Source of the DNA: Carettochelys insculpta
Taxonomy: Eukaryota; Chordata; Testudines; Carettochelyidae
DNA: 64,000 bases
Reading direction: 5' to 3'
Assembly (NCBI RefSeq): GCF_033958435.1
Contig: NC_134137.1
Coordinates: 172,249,501 to 172,313,500 of the forward strand
Shown: positions 22,542-34,049 of the stretch, piece by piece
How the letters are laid out: every line of letters begins with the position of its first letter
Numbering within the stretch: position 1 is the stretch's first letter
Notes under the pieces: model-generated
Databases searched by the model: none
What the model was told of the DNA's origin: nothing
What the model saw: the letters and a program-made list of their open reading frames with translations, nothing else
Position numbers and translations under genes: made by a program

Positions 22542-23371
22542 TCCTTGCTTATAGAAAGAAAACCAGCATAGATTAATATCCCCCTACTCGCATCCCTCAT
22601 TGAGGTTTGTTCTTAGCCCCTTAATAAGAAATATAGAGCCAACTAGAATGTGGGTGCAAGTAAACAAGCTATTTATTTAACCAGCAACAGTTCTAAACAA
22701 AGTAAATGAAAAGTTAACCAGGAAACTGAGAACATAGGTATAACAAGGACCCTCACAACCAAAGGTAAGTAACAAAGAAGAGGTATGTTGACTGTGACAC
22801 AGCTCAGCTCCTCCCCCAGGTGGAAACTCAGGTAAAGTAATGGAGGATCAGAGAAAGACTGACTACCATGTCTTGCAGCTTGAGGACCCTCATAGTGATG
22901 GGACAGCTCTGGATGCCATCTTCAGGTGGTACTGACAGGTGAGGAGTGAGCAGGTGATATTAGCTCTCTGGTGATGGCTTGATTTATTCTCCCTCCCTGT
23001 AATGTCTTGGGCCTGTGTCTGTCCTCAGTTAGAAGGGGTGGCAGCTAATAACACACCCTTTGTGTGCAGGTAAGCTCACCCTCTCACAACCAGACCTACA
23101 GACGTGGTGCTGGCTTGCACCCCTACACAGCTTCGTACTCTGCTGCTCAGAAGAACAGCCCCTTAGAACTGGTGAAGCAGGCCCTTAAATAATCAGTTGT
23201 TGCCTGGGAGAGCTCGGGTCACATAGAAATCAGATTTCATCCCAAAGGGTCAAAAGAGTGTGACAGTGCCCTCAGAGGAAGGGCAGCCAAGAAGAAAACC
23301 CAAACAGGCTCGGACTCCTTCATGTTGCTGTCGCAGTTGTCAGAAGAGTGTGGGTCTAAAAGATGGCTCAC

Positions 23372-23374
<3 letters not shown>
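22542..23374. other. Unassigned segment, possibly LTR-like on the minus strand
   Basis: No gene is recognised. The sequence around 22640-22680 has a minus-strand AATAAA (TTTATT at 22673) followed by a moderately GC-rich stretch. A minus-oriented LTR would show this, but no partner LTR was seen. Confidence 0.25.

Positions 23375-23452
<78 letters not shown>
23375..23452 (+). repeat. (TG)39 microsatellite
   Basis: There are 78 uninterrupted bases of TG. The long pure tract suggests a polymorphic locus. Frames through it encode only Val/Cys or His/Thr runs. Confidence 0.95.
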
Positions 23453-23453
<1 letters not shown>

Positions 23454-23859
23454 CAACTTCTAAAATGCCATGATATGGACAATCAAGTTTTCCCACAGTG
23501 CCACATGAGCTATAGCTGCAGAGGACACTAAGAAGTCAGATAGGCTGGCTTAACTCAGGTTTGCACAGAAAAATGTGAATATATAAGTGTGGGTGTGAGA
23601 TTTGAGCTAGAAATTCTAAACGCAGAATCAATATTCAATGTGGATGTTCAGTCCTGGGCTTACACACACCACAGATTGTGGACCTCCATTGCATTGTAGA
23701 CATACCCGATAGGACCTGGGCTTTGACTCACACTCCCCACCTCTCCCAGGGAGGGACTAGGACCTGGGTTCTGAATGCTTGGTGTCCTGAGTCAAACTGA
23801 TACGTGAGTGGATGGAAGTGGGGCTTGGGCTCAAAACTGAGTCACAGCTGTGCTTAGTG

Positions 23860-23918
23860 TGCAGTGCAATCATATGACCCCCTTGAGGGCCCTTCCAGCC
23901 CCATATTTCTGTGATTCA
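23860..23918 (+). repeat. CR1 3'-end scrap
   Basis: GGGCCCTTCCAGCCCCATATTTCTGTGATTC follows the CR1 3' consensus (GGTCCCTTCCAGCCCTA followed by ATTCTRTG units). Only the last approximately 60 bp remain. The DNA from 23453 to here holds nothing recognisable. Confidence 0.6.
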
Positions 23919-24204
23919 GTCATTTAGGAACCCAGGTAGGAAATGCTGTGATTGTTCCTATTCTGAGTGGAAAAGACAGGAATGGGAAGGGAACCTGACT
24001 CTAATGAGGAAAGATCTCAAAAGTCTCACTGAGACCTATAAACTGGTGAAGGTTATTTTCCTGCACTCCCCAATAGAAAGTGTTTGCAGGACTGGGACCT
24101 AAGAGCAGTAGAAATACATACTATGAGTATTAGCTTTATTCCTGTATTGTTACCCTACAGAGGTGGGCTTTTTGTTTGTTTGTTTGTTTTTGAATAACAA
24201 AGGC

Positions 24205-24430
24205 TTTAGGTAGTGAGACAATGGCTAATTGACAGCACACCAGACTGGTACTTAGCAGATCTGGGTCCATTCCCAGTTCCACCACTGAACTGTTGGGTGA
24301 CCCTGGGCAAGTCACTCTGCACCTCAGTTTCATTATATGCAAAACAGGGACAATAATACTAACCTCCTTTGTGAAGCACTTTGAGACCCATTCATCAAAA
24401 GCCTTATATAAGAGCCAGTTATTAAAAACT
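24205..24430 (+). mobile_element. MIR SINE, nearly full length
   Basis: From left to right: a tRNA-like head, GGGTCCATTCCCAGTTCCACCACTGAACTG, TGACCCTGGGCAAGTCACTCTGCACCTCAGTTTC, GGGACAATAATACTAACCTC and GTGAAGCACTTTGAGA. This is the full MIR order. A (GTTT)n run (24170-24189) lies just upstream. Confidence 0.85.
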
Positions 24431-25469
24431 CCTTTCAAGTCTTCCCAGTATGTGTGTGTGTTTTCAAAGGGTTCTCTTCCCTAGTTGGGGCAGCTAATTA
24501 ACAGAGACATGAGACTATCCACCTGGTTGACCCAGTTAAAAGGATTCCACTAGACCTCTGGTAGTAGCTGCCAAAAGAAGCACTTCTGAACCTCCTTTGA
24601 AATATTTCATGGAGAAGGAAGGATTAGAATGTCTTCATCCAACTTTTTTTTTACTCGGCTTTTTGTGAGTCATGATCGTTTTTGGAAACAGGTTGGGTAG
24701 TTATTGGAAAAAAGAGCATACCAGAAAATCATGTTTCTTTATAAATTTTGGAACTGTAATATAATATTAGTTATAAACAAACTGTAAGCCCCAGGGTCTG
24801 GCCCCAGTTTGTGCATGGATTAGTTGGGCTGGGGTTTGGATGAGTCTGGAATATTATATTTAGCAATTCCTTTGAGTCCTGATAATGGGAAACCCTATTA
24901 TTACTACTGCATGATTGGGAAGCTATTGTTCTAAGGACATTTTAGAAGTTGATTGGGCATGTAGTTGGCATTTTGTGGTAAATGCCTAAATGGTAATCTA
25001 CACATTAAAATTTTATGTAGAAATTTAAAAAATTTTAGGTACATACCCATATGGCTGCATATCAAGTTTAAATACATTTTGGTCTTAAACCTCGATATTT
25101 CTCTTACTTTTAGTCTGCATATTGAGACCATTTGTGTCCTTATTTCCTTATTTCAAAAAGGGAACTTTTTCTGAATAACAGTTATAATGAAACCTGGAAA
25201 GTTCCTGGGGGACAGAGGGGGAAGGAAGGTCATGGAGAAGGCGGGAATTTATGCCTCTATCTTGTTTCTTTGGGTACATCTACACTTCATTCTCCTTTCA
25301 CAGCATGTAAAGTACGTACACAATTTGCCCTGCTAGTTTGGATATAAATAGCAATGTAGGTGGTAGGGCACTTCTTAAACAAGAAGCTGTTGAATGTTGT
25401 ATCTACAAAGCTCTCTGTTAGCCCAAGCAGAGCTCCCTGCCTACACTACCACTATTTTTGGCAGTGTAC
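24431..25469. other. Unassigned AT-rich non-coding DNA
   Basis: Nothing is recognisable apart from a possible MITE-like edge at 25267 (GGGTACATCTACACTTC). Its partner end could not be fixed. Confidence 0.45.
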
Positions 25470-25680
25470 TGTTCGGCTGCAGTAGTTTGAGCATTGGCCT
25501 GCTAAACCCAGGGTTGTGAGCTCAGCCCTTGAGGGGGCCATTTAAGGATCTGGGGCAAATAGATTTAAAAAAAATAAATAAAAACAGGGAGGATGGTGCT
25601 CGGTCCTGCCAAGAGGCCAGGGGACTGGACTTAAAGATCTCCCAAGGTCCCTCCAGCTCCGTGAGATGTGTGTGTATCTC
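25470..25680 (+). mobile_element. tRNA-derived turtle-type SINE (Cry/polIII family)
   Basis: The head reads GTAGTTTGAGCATTGGCCTG then AAACCCAGGGTTGTGAGCTC (B-box region). It is followed by GGGGGCCATTTAAGGATCTG, an A-rich linker, and the tail GGTGCTCGGTCCTGCCAAGA ... AGGTCCCTCCAGCTCCGTGAGA. It is the best-preserved of the four SINE bodies in the window. Confidence 0.85.
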
Positions 25681-26553
25681 CCCACTACCAGAGTCTTGCT
25701 CCAGCAGTCGGAAAAACCTCCAGCTGCAGCCCCTCCCTCTGACAGGGGAAGGCTCTGTGAGCTCCCCACTGCTGGTCAGCAGCTTCACGCTAAAGGAGCC
25801 TTTCCCCACAGCCTCCCACCTGCCAGAGCCTTACGTGGACACGTGTAGCTACACATGCAGAGTGAATGCAGCCTGCTTTTCGCTGTGCTGTGTAGCTACA
25901 TGTGCCCTGCGTGCTGCTGCAAAAGGGGATCACTCTAAAGGCAGCTCAAAGGATGTATGAAAAAGACCCCAACTGGTTTTACATTTTTGCTGGGATTAGA
26001 GAATTATTTTTTCTTTTTCTGTCTTTTGTGTTAGCAATCCAGATCTCGTCCACTCTGGTAGAAAGTCTCTAGAGACTGAGGATGTAGGCTAGGATTTCAC
26101 TATAGCCTTCTGCTGCAGGAGCTATGCTAGGGTAGGAGAAAGCATGAGCCTTGTGTAGCCTCTCTTGTTCACTAGCCCATTATGAGGTTATTCAACAGAG
26201 GGGAAACCTTGTAACTTTTTACACAACTTTGGGAGACTAGGTCTGAGACTCCTTTGTGTGCTCTGAGTTGTGTCAGTGTGTGTGCACATCACACCAGACC
26301 CACTTAGACTAACCACCAGGGACCTGTTTTATTGTACAAAGAACATAGAGCAGAATTACATTTCAGCTGCCTCTTTTTTGCCTGCAGCCTATGTGCTCCC
26401 TGCTCTGTGAGAGCAGAGACCCTGCAGCAGGGCAGAGGATACACGCTGGCAGGAAGCAGGAAGTTCTCCCAACATGCCACAGGTTGTAGTCTAAAACTTG
26501 TAGTTCCAAAAACTGCTTGTGAGGTACACAGGACCTTGGGCTACACTCAACTC
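25681..26553. other. Unassigned non-coding DNA
   Basis: Overlapping frames on both strands up to 143 codons partly read through the SINE and have no recognisable domain. No repeat family is identified. Confidence 0.45.
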
Positions 26554-26847
26554 AGGGCAGGTCTACGCTACAGGGACAAGCTGATCTAAGCTATGAAAGT
26601 TGAGTTACATTAGTAGCATAACTCAAGTTGATGTAGCTTAGATCTGCTTACCGCAGAATGCATGCTGTGCAGGGGTGACCGGAGAAATGTTCCAATCGAC
26701 TCGCTCATCTCATTCTGGTGGAGTACCTGAGCTGATGGAAGAGTGACTGGTGGTCGATTTAGTGGGTTGTCAGTAGCCCGGTAAATTGACCCTCTGTAGA
26801 TTGATTCCTGGAACTCCCAATACATCCAGAGTGGAGACAAGCCCTAG
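26554..26847. mobile_element. MITE-like element with GGGC..GTCT ends
   Basis: The left end GGGCAGGTCTACGCTAC and the right end AGAGTGGAGACAAGCCC are imperfect inverted repeats. They share the GTCTAC-type terminal motif seen in other MITEs here. The 294-bp interior has short internal inverted pairs (GATCTAAGCTATGAAAG and the nearby CTTAGATC). A clean 3-bp duplication was not found. Confidence 0.55.
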
Positions 26848-28703
26848 CACATGCCAGCAGAAGTCCCTAGGGTGGAGGTGCTTCATCTCTTACCATTATA
26901 GCTTGTTCTGCTTGCAGTATTCCTTTATTTGTAAAGTGCTCCTAGTGTAGACATGGTGTTAATGAAATAATAACATTGCAAGTCAAAAGAATGGAGACAG
27001 AAGTAGAATTGTTTAATGCTTTGCCAGCAGAGGGAATCATTTTGGTTTGTTGAGATTTTTAACAGCTATTTAGCTTCAATAATTGTGATCTTTTAAAGTC
27101 AGGATGTCCATTAAGCATTCAACATACCCAGTCCCTTTACTCCTGGTGTCAGAACAAGATGTGTTGGGGGGAGAAGGGAGTGAAAAACAAATAAACAAAA
27201 AGCCACCAAGACCCTCCTTATACACAACAAAGATGCAGAAAGGGGAGGGAGGGGAAATCTTTTGCAGGTAATCTTAAGAAATCTACTTTGCAGGACATTG
27301 TCTTCTGTCTATTAAATGAAAATAAGAAACAGGAATGGTAGCACTGGGGAAAATGGCTTGTTTTTACCTCCCTCCCTTAAGTTTTCTGAGCTAAGACCCT
27401 GCTGTTTTTCTTTTATTATTTGATATGACTATTTCTGTTGATGTACTATTGATCCTTTTTATTTTTCTGAATACACTGTAATTATATTTGAGGGTGAATG
27501 AATGAAAAAGGCTGAACTATTGCTGTTCCACAGGGAATCTGTTTTGTTAAACAGAGGGGAAAAAAAACCCTCTTTCTTTCAAAAGACTTTTAGAATGTGC
27601 TCTGAAAATTAAGATTCCTGATTCATACCTGTGCAAAAGCTGTCCTGTAATTATGCAGCCATGAGTCACCATCAGCCAATTACATTTTTTCTGTTTCCTA
27701 ATGCAACTTGTTTATACAAAAACTGTGTAAATCCTTATTAAGCAGATGGTGAAAATGTGCACTGTCAACTGTTTGTGACAGCATGATTGTACATAAGGGC
27801 CTAACCTGACTTGCTTTAATTGCACCCATAAGTAAATACAGCTGTTGGCCCGAGCTAGGCAAGTAGAAGTTGGCGCATTTATGACTCCTGCCCAACAAAG
27901 TCCTGCTGTCTGTTTTGTACACTCTCACTGACTGTATGAGGACATTTTCCCATTTTGATCGGTGCAAGCAATAAAAAGCAAAGATGAGTCGTGCTCAGGA
28001 GGGGACACCATCACATCTCCATTTCCTCCCCACCGTGTGTGGGATCAGTCAGCATAGCTGTATTGCAATCAGTAGAAGATTTTCACCAACTCAAATAATG
28101 GTCAGTCTTTGGGCCTGCCAGCATATGACACAATCAACTAGAGTGTGAGATGCAATTAACGAAGGACCTGACGCACCATTCTTGTCTTAGTCATAGCCCC
28201 TCTTTCCTGCTGCTGCCAGAACAGCAGCTATCTTTACAATAGTTTGGTTGCTGCCCTGGGCAGCAGCTTCTTATCAACAAGACACTTGCCTTTTTACTCC
28301 ATATGGGTTGTTCTTCAGGTCATGGCTAGACAGACCTGCTTCCATTCTATGTCAAACACACAGCTCATGGGGAACAGGCACCTGAGGTAGAAAACTATTT
28401 TTATTTTCACAGCAGTTGTGCATCACTGCCAGCTAAGATCCTGACTTCAGCTTTTCAAGATGAAGCACAGCCCTGACTTCACCTCATAAATAAAATTAGT
28501 CACACACAGAGTCAAATTTTGCCCTCACCCCAACAAACAATGGGAGCCCTCACTGAGTGTGCGGAAGCAGAGCAGCAGAGCAGAGATTTACCAGCCACCA
28601 AACTTGCACAAGACTGTAGTAGTAGCAAAGGATTCATTTGCTTGCCCTTTTATCATACTCGTCAAAACCCTGGCTTGCCCTGAACCCATCCACTCTCCTC
28701 TTC
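26848..28703. other. Unassigned AT-rich non-coding DNA
   Basis: No gene or familiar repeat is recognised over about 1.85 kb. Confidence 0.5.
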
Positions 28704-29422
28704 AATAGAATCATGGAACAATAGAGCTGGAAGAGACCTAAAAAAGCCATCGAGTCCAGCCCCCTGCTCTAAGCAGGACCAAACCCATCAGGTCAGCCCC
28801 ACCAGGGCTTTGTTGAGGCGAGACTTAAACACCTCCAGGGATGGAGACTCCAATACTTCCCTGGGTAGACCATTCCAATGCTTCACCACCCTCCTAGTGA
28901 AAAAGTTTTTCCTAATGTTCAACCTGGACCTTTTCAACCGCAACTTGAGACCATTGTTCTGTGTTCTGCCATCTGTGACCACTGTGAACAGCCTCTCTCC
29001 AGCCTCTTTGCAGCCTCCCTTCAGTAAGTTGAAGGCTGTTATCAAGTCCCCCCTCAGTCTTCTCTTCTGCAGACTAAACAGTCCCAATTCCCTCAACCTT
29101 TCTTCATAGGTCATATGCTCCAGCCCCCTAATTATTTTGGTCGCTCTCCATTGGACCCTCTCCAGTGTATCCACATCCTTCCTATAATTGGGGGCCCAGA
29201 ACTGGACACAGGACTCCAGATGCGGCCTCACCAAAGCCGAATAAAGAGGAACAATCACTTCTCTGGATCTACTGGCAACACTCCTCTTGATGCAACCTAA
29301 TATGCCATTAGCGTTCTTGGCTACAATGGAACACTGTTGACTCATGTCCAGCTTCTCGTCCACTACAACTCTCTTTGCTCCATCTGCCTCTCTTTTCCAG
29401 TGTACATTGGTGCACAACACTT
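28704..29422 (-). mobile_element. CR1 LINE, 5'-truncated
   Basis: The 3' end lies at 28704 (ATAGAATCAT-type terminus). The 3' UTR (ATAGAGCTGGAAGAGACCTA, then CATCGAGTCCAG) is followed by the readable C-terminal part of ORF2. Sequence stops matching CR1 near 29420, where an inverted-repeat element begins. Severe 5' truncation is usual for CR1. Confidence 0.9.
28788..29420 (-). pseudogene. CR1 ORF2 reverse-transcriptase C-terminus
   Basis: The frame of 210 codons is uninterrupted. It reads [89 protein letters not shown] and [23 protein letters not shown]. These are the conserved blocks after the catalytic core of CR1 reverse transcriptase. The endonuclease and RT active-site domains are missing, so it cannot move itself. 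Openness over 210 codons suggests moderate age. Confidence 0.9.
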
Positions 29423-29454
29423 TTATAGGCCATCCACAAGAAGTACTGGGGGTA

Positions 29455-29907
29455 TTGGGGTTACCTTATTTGACCTTTCGAAAGAGAAGACACTCCGGAA
29501 AGGGAGTATACCTGTATCAGTATCTACCAACTCACATTGTATTAGGCTTTGAAATGGCCAAATCGAATACTAATGAGGCACTGAACTGAATATTCAGCGC
29601 CTCATTAGCATTCACACACTTCTGGCCACAGCGCTTCAAAAGCACCGCTTTCGAATGCACATGGCTCGGCGTGGCTGCAGGGGATCCTTTTCAAAAGGAC
29701 CCTGCACAGTTCAAAATCCCCTTATCCCTCAAAGCTTATTCCATCCCATTTCGAAAGTATGGCCAAGTGTGGCCGTGGCCTTAGTGTGTCATGGTATCTA
29801 AAGTACATTAATATAAGGCGAGTTGGTAGATACTAATACAGATACACTCCCTCTCAGGGGTTCCCTCTTTTCTGAAAGTTCAAATACAGTCACCCTAGAA
29901 AGAAATG
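29455..29907. mobile_element. Inverted-repeat element split by a small MITE
   Basis: About 29455-29541 (GGGGTTACCTTATTTGACC ... GTATCAGTATCTACCAACTC) recurs in reverse complement at about 29815-29907 (GAGTTGGTAGATACTAATAC ... AAATACAGTCACCCTAG). Divergence is notable but the order is preserved. The ends (GGTTACC / GGTGACT then ATTTGA) resemble short hAT-like palindromic elements. The middle is occupied by the MITE at 29545-29780. Confidence 0.6.
29545..29780. mobile_element. Harbinger-like MITE, left end deleted
   Basis: TTA precedes (29542-29544) and TTA follows (29781-29783), as a 3-bp PIF/Harbinger duplication would. The right end is TTTCGAAAGTATGGCCAAGT then GTGGCCGTGGCC. The left begins GGC then TTTGAAATGG, consistent with loss of subterminal sequence. 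Internal AATGAGGCACTGAACTGAAT and CAGCGCCTCATTAGCAT are typical of this MITE type as I recall it. Confidence 0.6.
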
Positions 29908-30926
29908 ATACTGAAATAAAATTTTCCTTGATCAATTTGCAGTCTGGTTCTACATTTACAGAAGGAGCCAACAGAGGGACGCTGAGCTCATGGGAACCCA
30001 CATGCTACTTGGGTTCTAAAACAGAATAAGCTGTACTGGTGTAAGCACCTTTTTACCATTACAACTGCATCTACTCTAGGACTGTCTTGCTGCTCTGTCT
30101 ACATTGGCATAATTAAACTTTTAAAATTAGACCAGCCTTAATTTACTTCTTACCTAAAAGGCTATCACATATTTGAACAAAAACAAGAAAGGAGCTGTTA
30201 AAGTTGCTATTTACAGAGAGTGAATCAGATCTTGAATAGATGGAGATATATGTGTTGATGAAAAAGAGATAGTGGTAGTGTACAGTTGTAATCCCAAGCA
30301 TTTGCCTGGAATGTCTGGAAAATTCAATATGTTCCATATGCAACTTACATATTTTATTATAGATTATGCACAAAATATCACCTGCAAAGAGAAATTATGA
30401 ATTTTAGCTGCAAATAGGTACGTCGACTGTAAATATTCATTCCAGCATCGTTGAGTTAAATTGTACACCTTGCCCCATATTTTCAAACGTGCTGTCTGAT
30501 TTTGAGTGCTGCCGTTCTCAGATAACCAGCTTTGGACACTCTAGGGTTTAATCTTCAGAGGTGCTGAATGCCTCATATTGCCATTGGATATGCTCTTAGA
30601 TGGAGTTGTGAGTTTCAGCACATCTGAAAAGGAGGTCCTGACAAGCTGGGGACACAAAAATGGAAGAACTCAAATGAAGAGCTGCTTTTGAACATTTGTA
30701 CCTTACTGAGCGAAATAGTGAAATCCCAGTTCAGTCTCTACTTTAAATTATTGAAGAATGTAGCCCCCTCTGTCTAACACTATATTTGGTACTTTGTTTA
30801 TTTCACTATGTGAGTGAAAAGGACCCAGGCTCCAAATTCATCCTCTTCACCCTGGTCTATACACAAATGTACACTGACATTCCTGAAGTGTTTTTATTTT
30901 TCCTTCTATTTTGGTGTAGGTCTCTG
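29908..30926. other. Mostly unassigned; ancient palindromic repeat near 30475-30640
   Basis: A segment with TCTTCAGAGGTGCTGAATG and, further on, GAGTTTCAGCACATCTGAAAA is weakly self-complementary. It resembles an old amniote palindromic repeat. The remainder is unrecognised AT-rich DNA. Confidence 0.35.
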
Positions 30927-31583
30927 TAGCTGCGTCTACACGTGCACACTACTTCGAAGTAGCGGCACCAACTTCAACGTTAGGCGGCGAGACGTCGAAG
31001 TCGCTAACCTCATGAGGAGATAGGAATAGCGCCCTACTTCGACGTTCAACGTCGAAGTAGGGACCGTGTAGACGATCTGCGTCCCGCAACGTCGAAATTG
31101 CTGGGTCCTCCATGGCGGCCATCAGCTGGGGGGTTGAGAGATGCTCTCTCTCCAGCCCCTGCGGGGCTCTATGATCACCGTGGGCAGCAGCCCTTAGCCC
31201 AGGGCTTCTGGCTGCTTCTGCGGCAGCTGGGGATCTATGCTGCAGGCACAGGGTCTGCAACCAGTTGTCAGCTCTGTGGATCTTGTGTTGTTTAGTGCAA
31301 CTGTGTCTGGGAGGGGCCCTTTAAGGGAGCGGCTTGCTGTTGAGTCCGCCCTGTGACCCTGTCTGCAGCTGTGCCTGGCATCCCTATTTCAATGTGTGCT
31401 AGTTTGACGTGTAGACATTCCCTCGCTGCGCTTATTTCGATGTTGGGCTGAGCAACGTCGAAGTTGAACATCGACGTTGCCGGCCCTGGAGGACGTGTAG
31501 ACGTTATTCATCGAAATAGACTATTTTGATGTCGCAACATCGAAATAAGCTATTTCGATGTTGGCTGCACGTGTAGACGTAGC
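30927..31583 (+). mobile_element. Harbinger MITE copy A
   Basis: The ends are TAGCTGCGTCTACACGTG and CACGTGTAGACGTAGC, flanked by CTG at 30924-30926 and 31584-31586. The interior matches the other five copies (ATGGCGGCCATCAGCTG, GCAGCCCTTAGCCCAGGGC, GGGAGGGGCCCTTTAAGGGA, GGAGGACGTGTAGACG). At 657 bp it lacks about 55 bp near the left end that copies B-F keep. Non-coding. Confidence 0.92.
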
Positions 31584-31619
31584 CTGTGTGGACATATATT
31601 TTGGAATAAAAGAACCTAC

Positions 31620-31720
31620 TCCTCTCCTTCAGTAACTTCAGACCATTGATCCTTGTTCTGTCATCTGTCACCACTGAGAACAAATTTCTCTCCATCCTCT
31701 TTAGAGCTCCCCTTCAGGAA
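31620..31720 (-). repeat. CR1 ORF2 scrap
   Basis: The minus-strand translation ERNLFSVVTDDRTRINGLKLLKERSRF matches the GERLFSVVTDGRTRNNGLKLR block also readable in the CR1 copy at 28.8 kb. About 100 bp survive, 37 bp beyond MITE copy A. Confidence 0.7.
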
Positions 31721-31908
31721 AACAGAGGTGTGAGTTAAAACCAATTTAGTTATTTCAATACAAGCTGGCATACTGGCCACCCATTTGGCTACTCCAGCAG
31801 CAAGAGGATTTATCCAATCTTTGTGTTCAACCTATGCCCTATGAAATGCTTAATAGTATTGCCTTTGTAATCTCTGTTCTGAACGAAGTGACTCTTGGTA
31901 TAGAACAG

Positions 31909-31911
<3 letters not shown>

Positions 31912-31959
<48 letters not shown>
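31912..31959 (+). repeat. (TG)24 microsatellite
   Basis: There are 48 uninterrupted bases of TG, followed by GA dinucleotides. Confidence 0.95.
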
Positions 31960-31965
<6 letters not shown>

Positions 31966-32598
31966 TGATTGAGTGGACAATTTATGCTTGGGTCAAGTGG
32001 TGCAAATTTCATCCACATGTCTTATGGTAGACAGACTGAAAAATGTGGAAACCACGTTTCCCAGTGCATGCCAAGTCTGCACAAAACTGTAGTCATTCCT
32101 TTCCCATCCAGGTTACTGAGGTAACAGTACAAAGGAAATCCTTCTCCAAAATACTGCTTCTCTTCCTCAGCCCCCTCTATTGTGTCTCCTCTCTACGCAG
32201 GTTCTTTTCTACTCACAGTCATCTTCCCCTTCCTGCTCCACACCACCGACTCTCTATATTTTCTTTCCGGGTCCCCTCACTTTCATTAGAGAAAAAAAGG
32301 CCAAGAAAAAAAAAGGTAATAAAACTCCATGATATTTTAGTTTTAGCAAAACTGGGAGGGGAAATTATTCTTTCCCTCCAGCATCCCTGCTGGATTCTTT
32401 AGCAGTAGGAACTTTTTTGTAGCTCTGCTGAGTATTCTCACTGGTTGCCAGAGAGAACGGTATCATGGAGGGGGCAATCAAAGTGTATGCACAGGCCTGT
32501 TGATGCGGGGTGGGGTGGGGGAAGAGGAGCAGCTGCCCCATGGATCAGCATTTCAAAAAGGCCTGGAACTCTGGCCGCCGCGACTGCTACTGCCAGTA
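31960..32598. other. Unassigned non-coding DNA
   Basis: A 119-codon plus-strand frame (32043-32402) has no recognisable domain and crosses low-complexity Ser/Leu and Lys runs. No repeat family is identified. Confidence 0.45.
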
Positions 32599-33160
32599 CA
32601 GTGGACACTTGAGTTACGTGAGGGTTCCGTTCTGCACTTCCTCGTGTAACCTAGATTTCGTGTACATGGGAATCTGTTTTTTTCCCGGGTGGAGCACACG
32701 TTCTGCAGCCAGGGAAGCAGCAGAAAAGTGAGGCCTGGGGTAGTGGGGGTAGTTGGGGAGATTTAAGCCTGGCAGGGAGTTGGGGCCATGGGAGGCAGGT
32801 GTGGGGGCTAAGCCTGGGGTGGGTTAGAGCTGCAGGAGGGTGAGGGGTGGAGTTGAGTCAGAGCTAAGCGTGGGTGGTGAGCCAGGCCATGGGGGGTTTG
32901 GACCAGAGCACAGGGAGGTTGAGCTGGAGCTGCGCCTGAGGCATGGTGAGCTGGAGCCAGGCATGGGTTGGGGGGTGATCCAAAGCCACGCGCTGGTGGT
33001 GAGCCGGCAGGGGGATTGAACCAGGGCTGGGGAGGTCGAGCTGGAGTTGTGCCTGAGGGGTGGTGAGTTAGAGCCAGAGGCGGGGGTGGTGGGTGAGCAG
33101 GAGCTATGCGTGGGTGGTGAGCGGAGCTGGGGTGTGTGTGGGGGGGGGGGCTGAGATGGA
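32599..33160 (+). repeat. Tigger-like left end followed by a G-rich minisatellite
   Basis: TA then CAGTGGACACTTGAGTTACG at 32597-32618 looks like a Tigger-type terminal repeat. From about 32740 to 33150 the DNA becomes degenerate tandem units of about 30-60 bp built on GAGCTGGAGC and GGTGGTGAGC. No right terminal repeat is visible before the LTR-like region. The minus-strand Pro/Ser frame here is a product of the repeat. Confidence 0.5.
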
Positions 33161-33189
33161 GCCATGAAGCAAACCTAAATGGCTAGGTA

Positions 33190-34027
33190 TATTTTAATAG
33201 AACTTTGCATTCCTGTGTATCTTAGTTTCACCCTGTATTACCCTGTATCTTTTCACTAGGGCACAGACTTTTGTATTACTCTTTAGATTTGTTATTTTAT
33301 ATACTACTTTCTGCCTTCATACTATCCTTTATATTGGTTATTTTATATTCATAAGACACTTTGTACTGGATTCCATATTGCACCTAAACCCCATTTTACT
33401 CTTGTATGAGCCTGTAACATTTGTGCTGTCTGTGAGAATGGGTGTGTGTGAGAGCCACCTGGAAGTGTGAATGTGGTTGCTTACAGAGTTACCCTCTGGA
33501 GCCGCCTGTCTGGACAACAAAGACTTGGAGGCTGAAGAACAATGAGAACCAGACTCTACAGCAGTGACCCACCCAGAGAAGAAGATTAAGTCCCATCTGT
33601 AGGTGACGAGTCACACAGAAACCTGAGCAGTGGGAAAGGATCAAACCCATCTGTCATTGACTGGTGACTCATTGTGCCTGGGGCAGTGGGACAGAGCCAG
33701 AAGTGTGGACTAAAAGCTATAAAAGATGCGCGCACCAAAACAAAGCTGGGTTCCTGTTCTCGTCTTGTCAGTATCGGAGCATTGATCCGGATCAACGGAA
33801 CCTGACTCCATGCTCACATCTAAGCCCTCTGGCCAATGGATTAGAGGGAGCAACCTTTGGCAACTATAAGCAACCACAAGACGGGGGTGTGCATGTTTGT
33901 GTGTGTGCCTCTGAGTAAAGTATATATATTATATGCATATAACATAATGGTACTGAATTCTCAATAAACACGGCGTTCTTGCCTTGTCCCTCTAAAAAGA
34001 TCCCGTGTACTTCTTATACGTATAACA
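33190..34027 (+). mobile_element. Probable solo LTR of an endogenous retrovirus
   Basis: The segment has LTR-like order: a long upstream part, TATA-type CTATAAAAG (33717), a downstream TCGTCTTGTCAGTATCGGAG stretch, CTGAGTAAAG, then AATAAA (33963) and an end at ATACGTATAACA. There is no second LTR, tRNA primer site, or gag/pol sequence. The right edge is well placed because Harbinger coding sequence starts immediately after it. The left edge is approximate and no target duplication was established. The LTR call is structural inference. Confidence 0.5.
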
Positions 34028-34049
34028 GCCGTGCAGAGCCGGGGGAGTT

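Noticed and set aside
23237..23482. His/Thr and Val/Cys repeat frames
   Set aside because: They are translations of the (TG)39 microsatellite.
28810..29300. Plus-strand frames opposite the CR1 open frame
   Set aside because: They are shadows of the CR1 ORF2 coding strand.
31098..31295. 65-codon frame recurring on the opposite strand of MITEs A, D and E
   Set aside because: It is shared only because the copies share sequence; it lies antisense to the other MITE frames and carries no motif.
32824..33165. Pro/Ser-rich minus-strand frame resembling a mucin or proline-rich protein
   Set aside because: It is a by-product of the G-rich minisatellite; there is no start context or partner exon.
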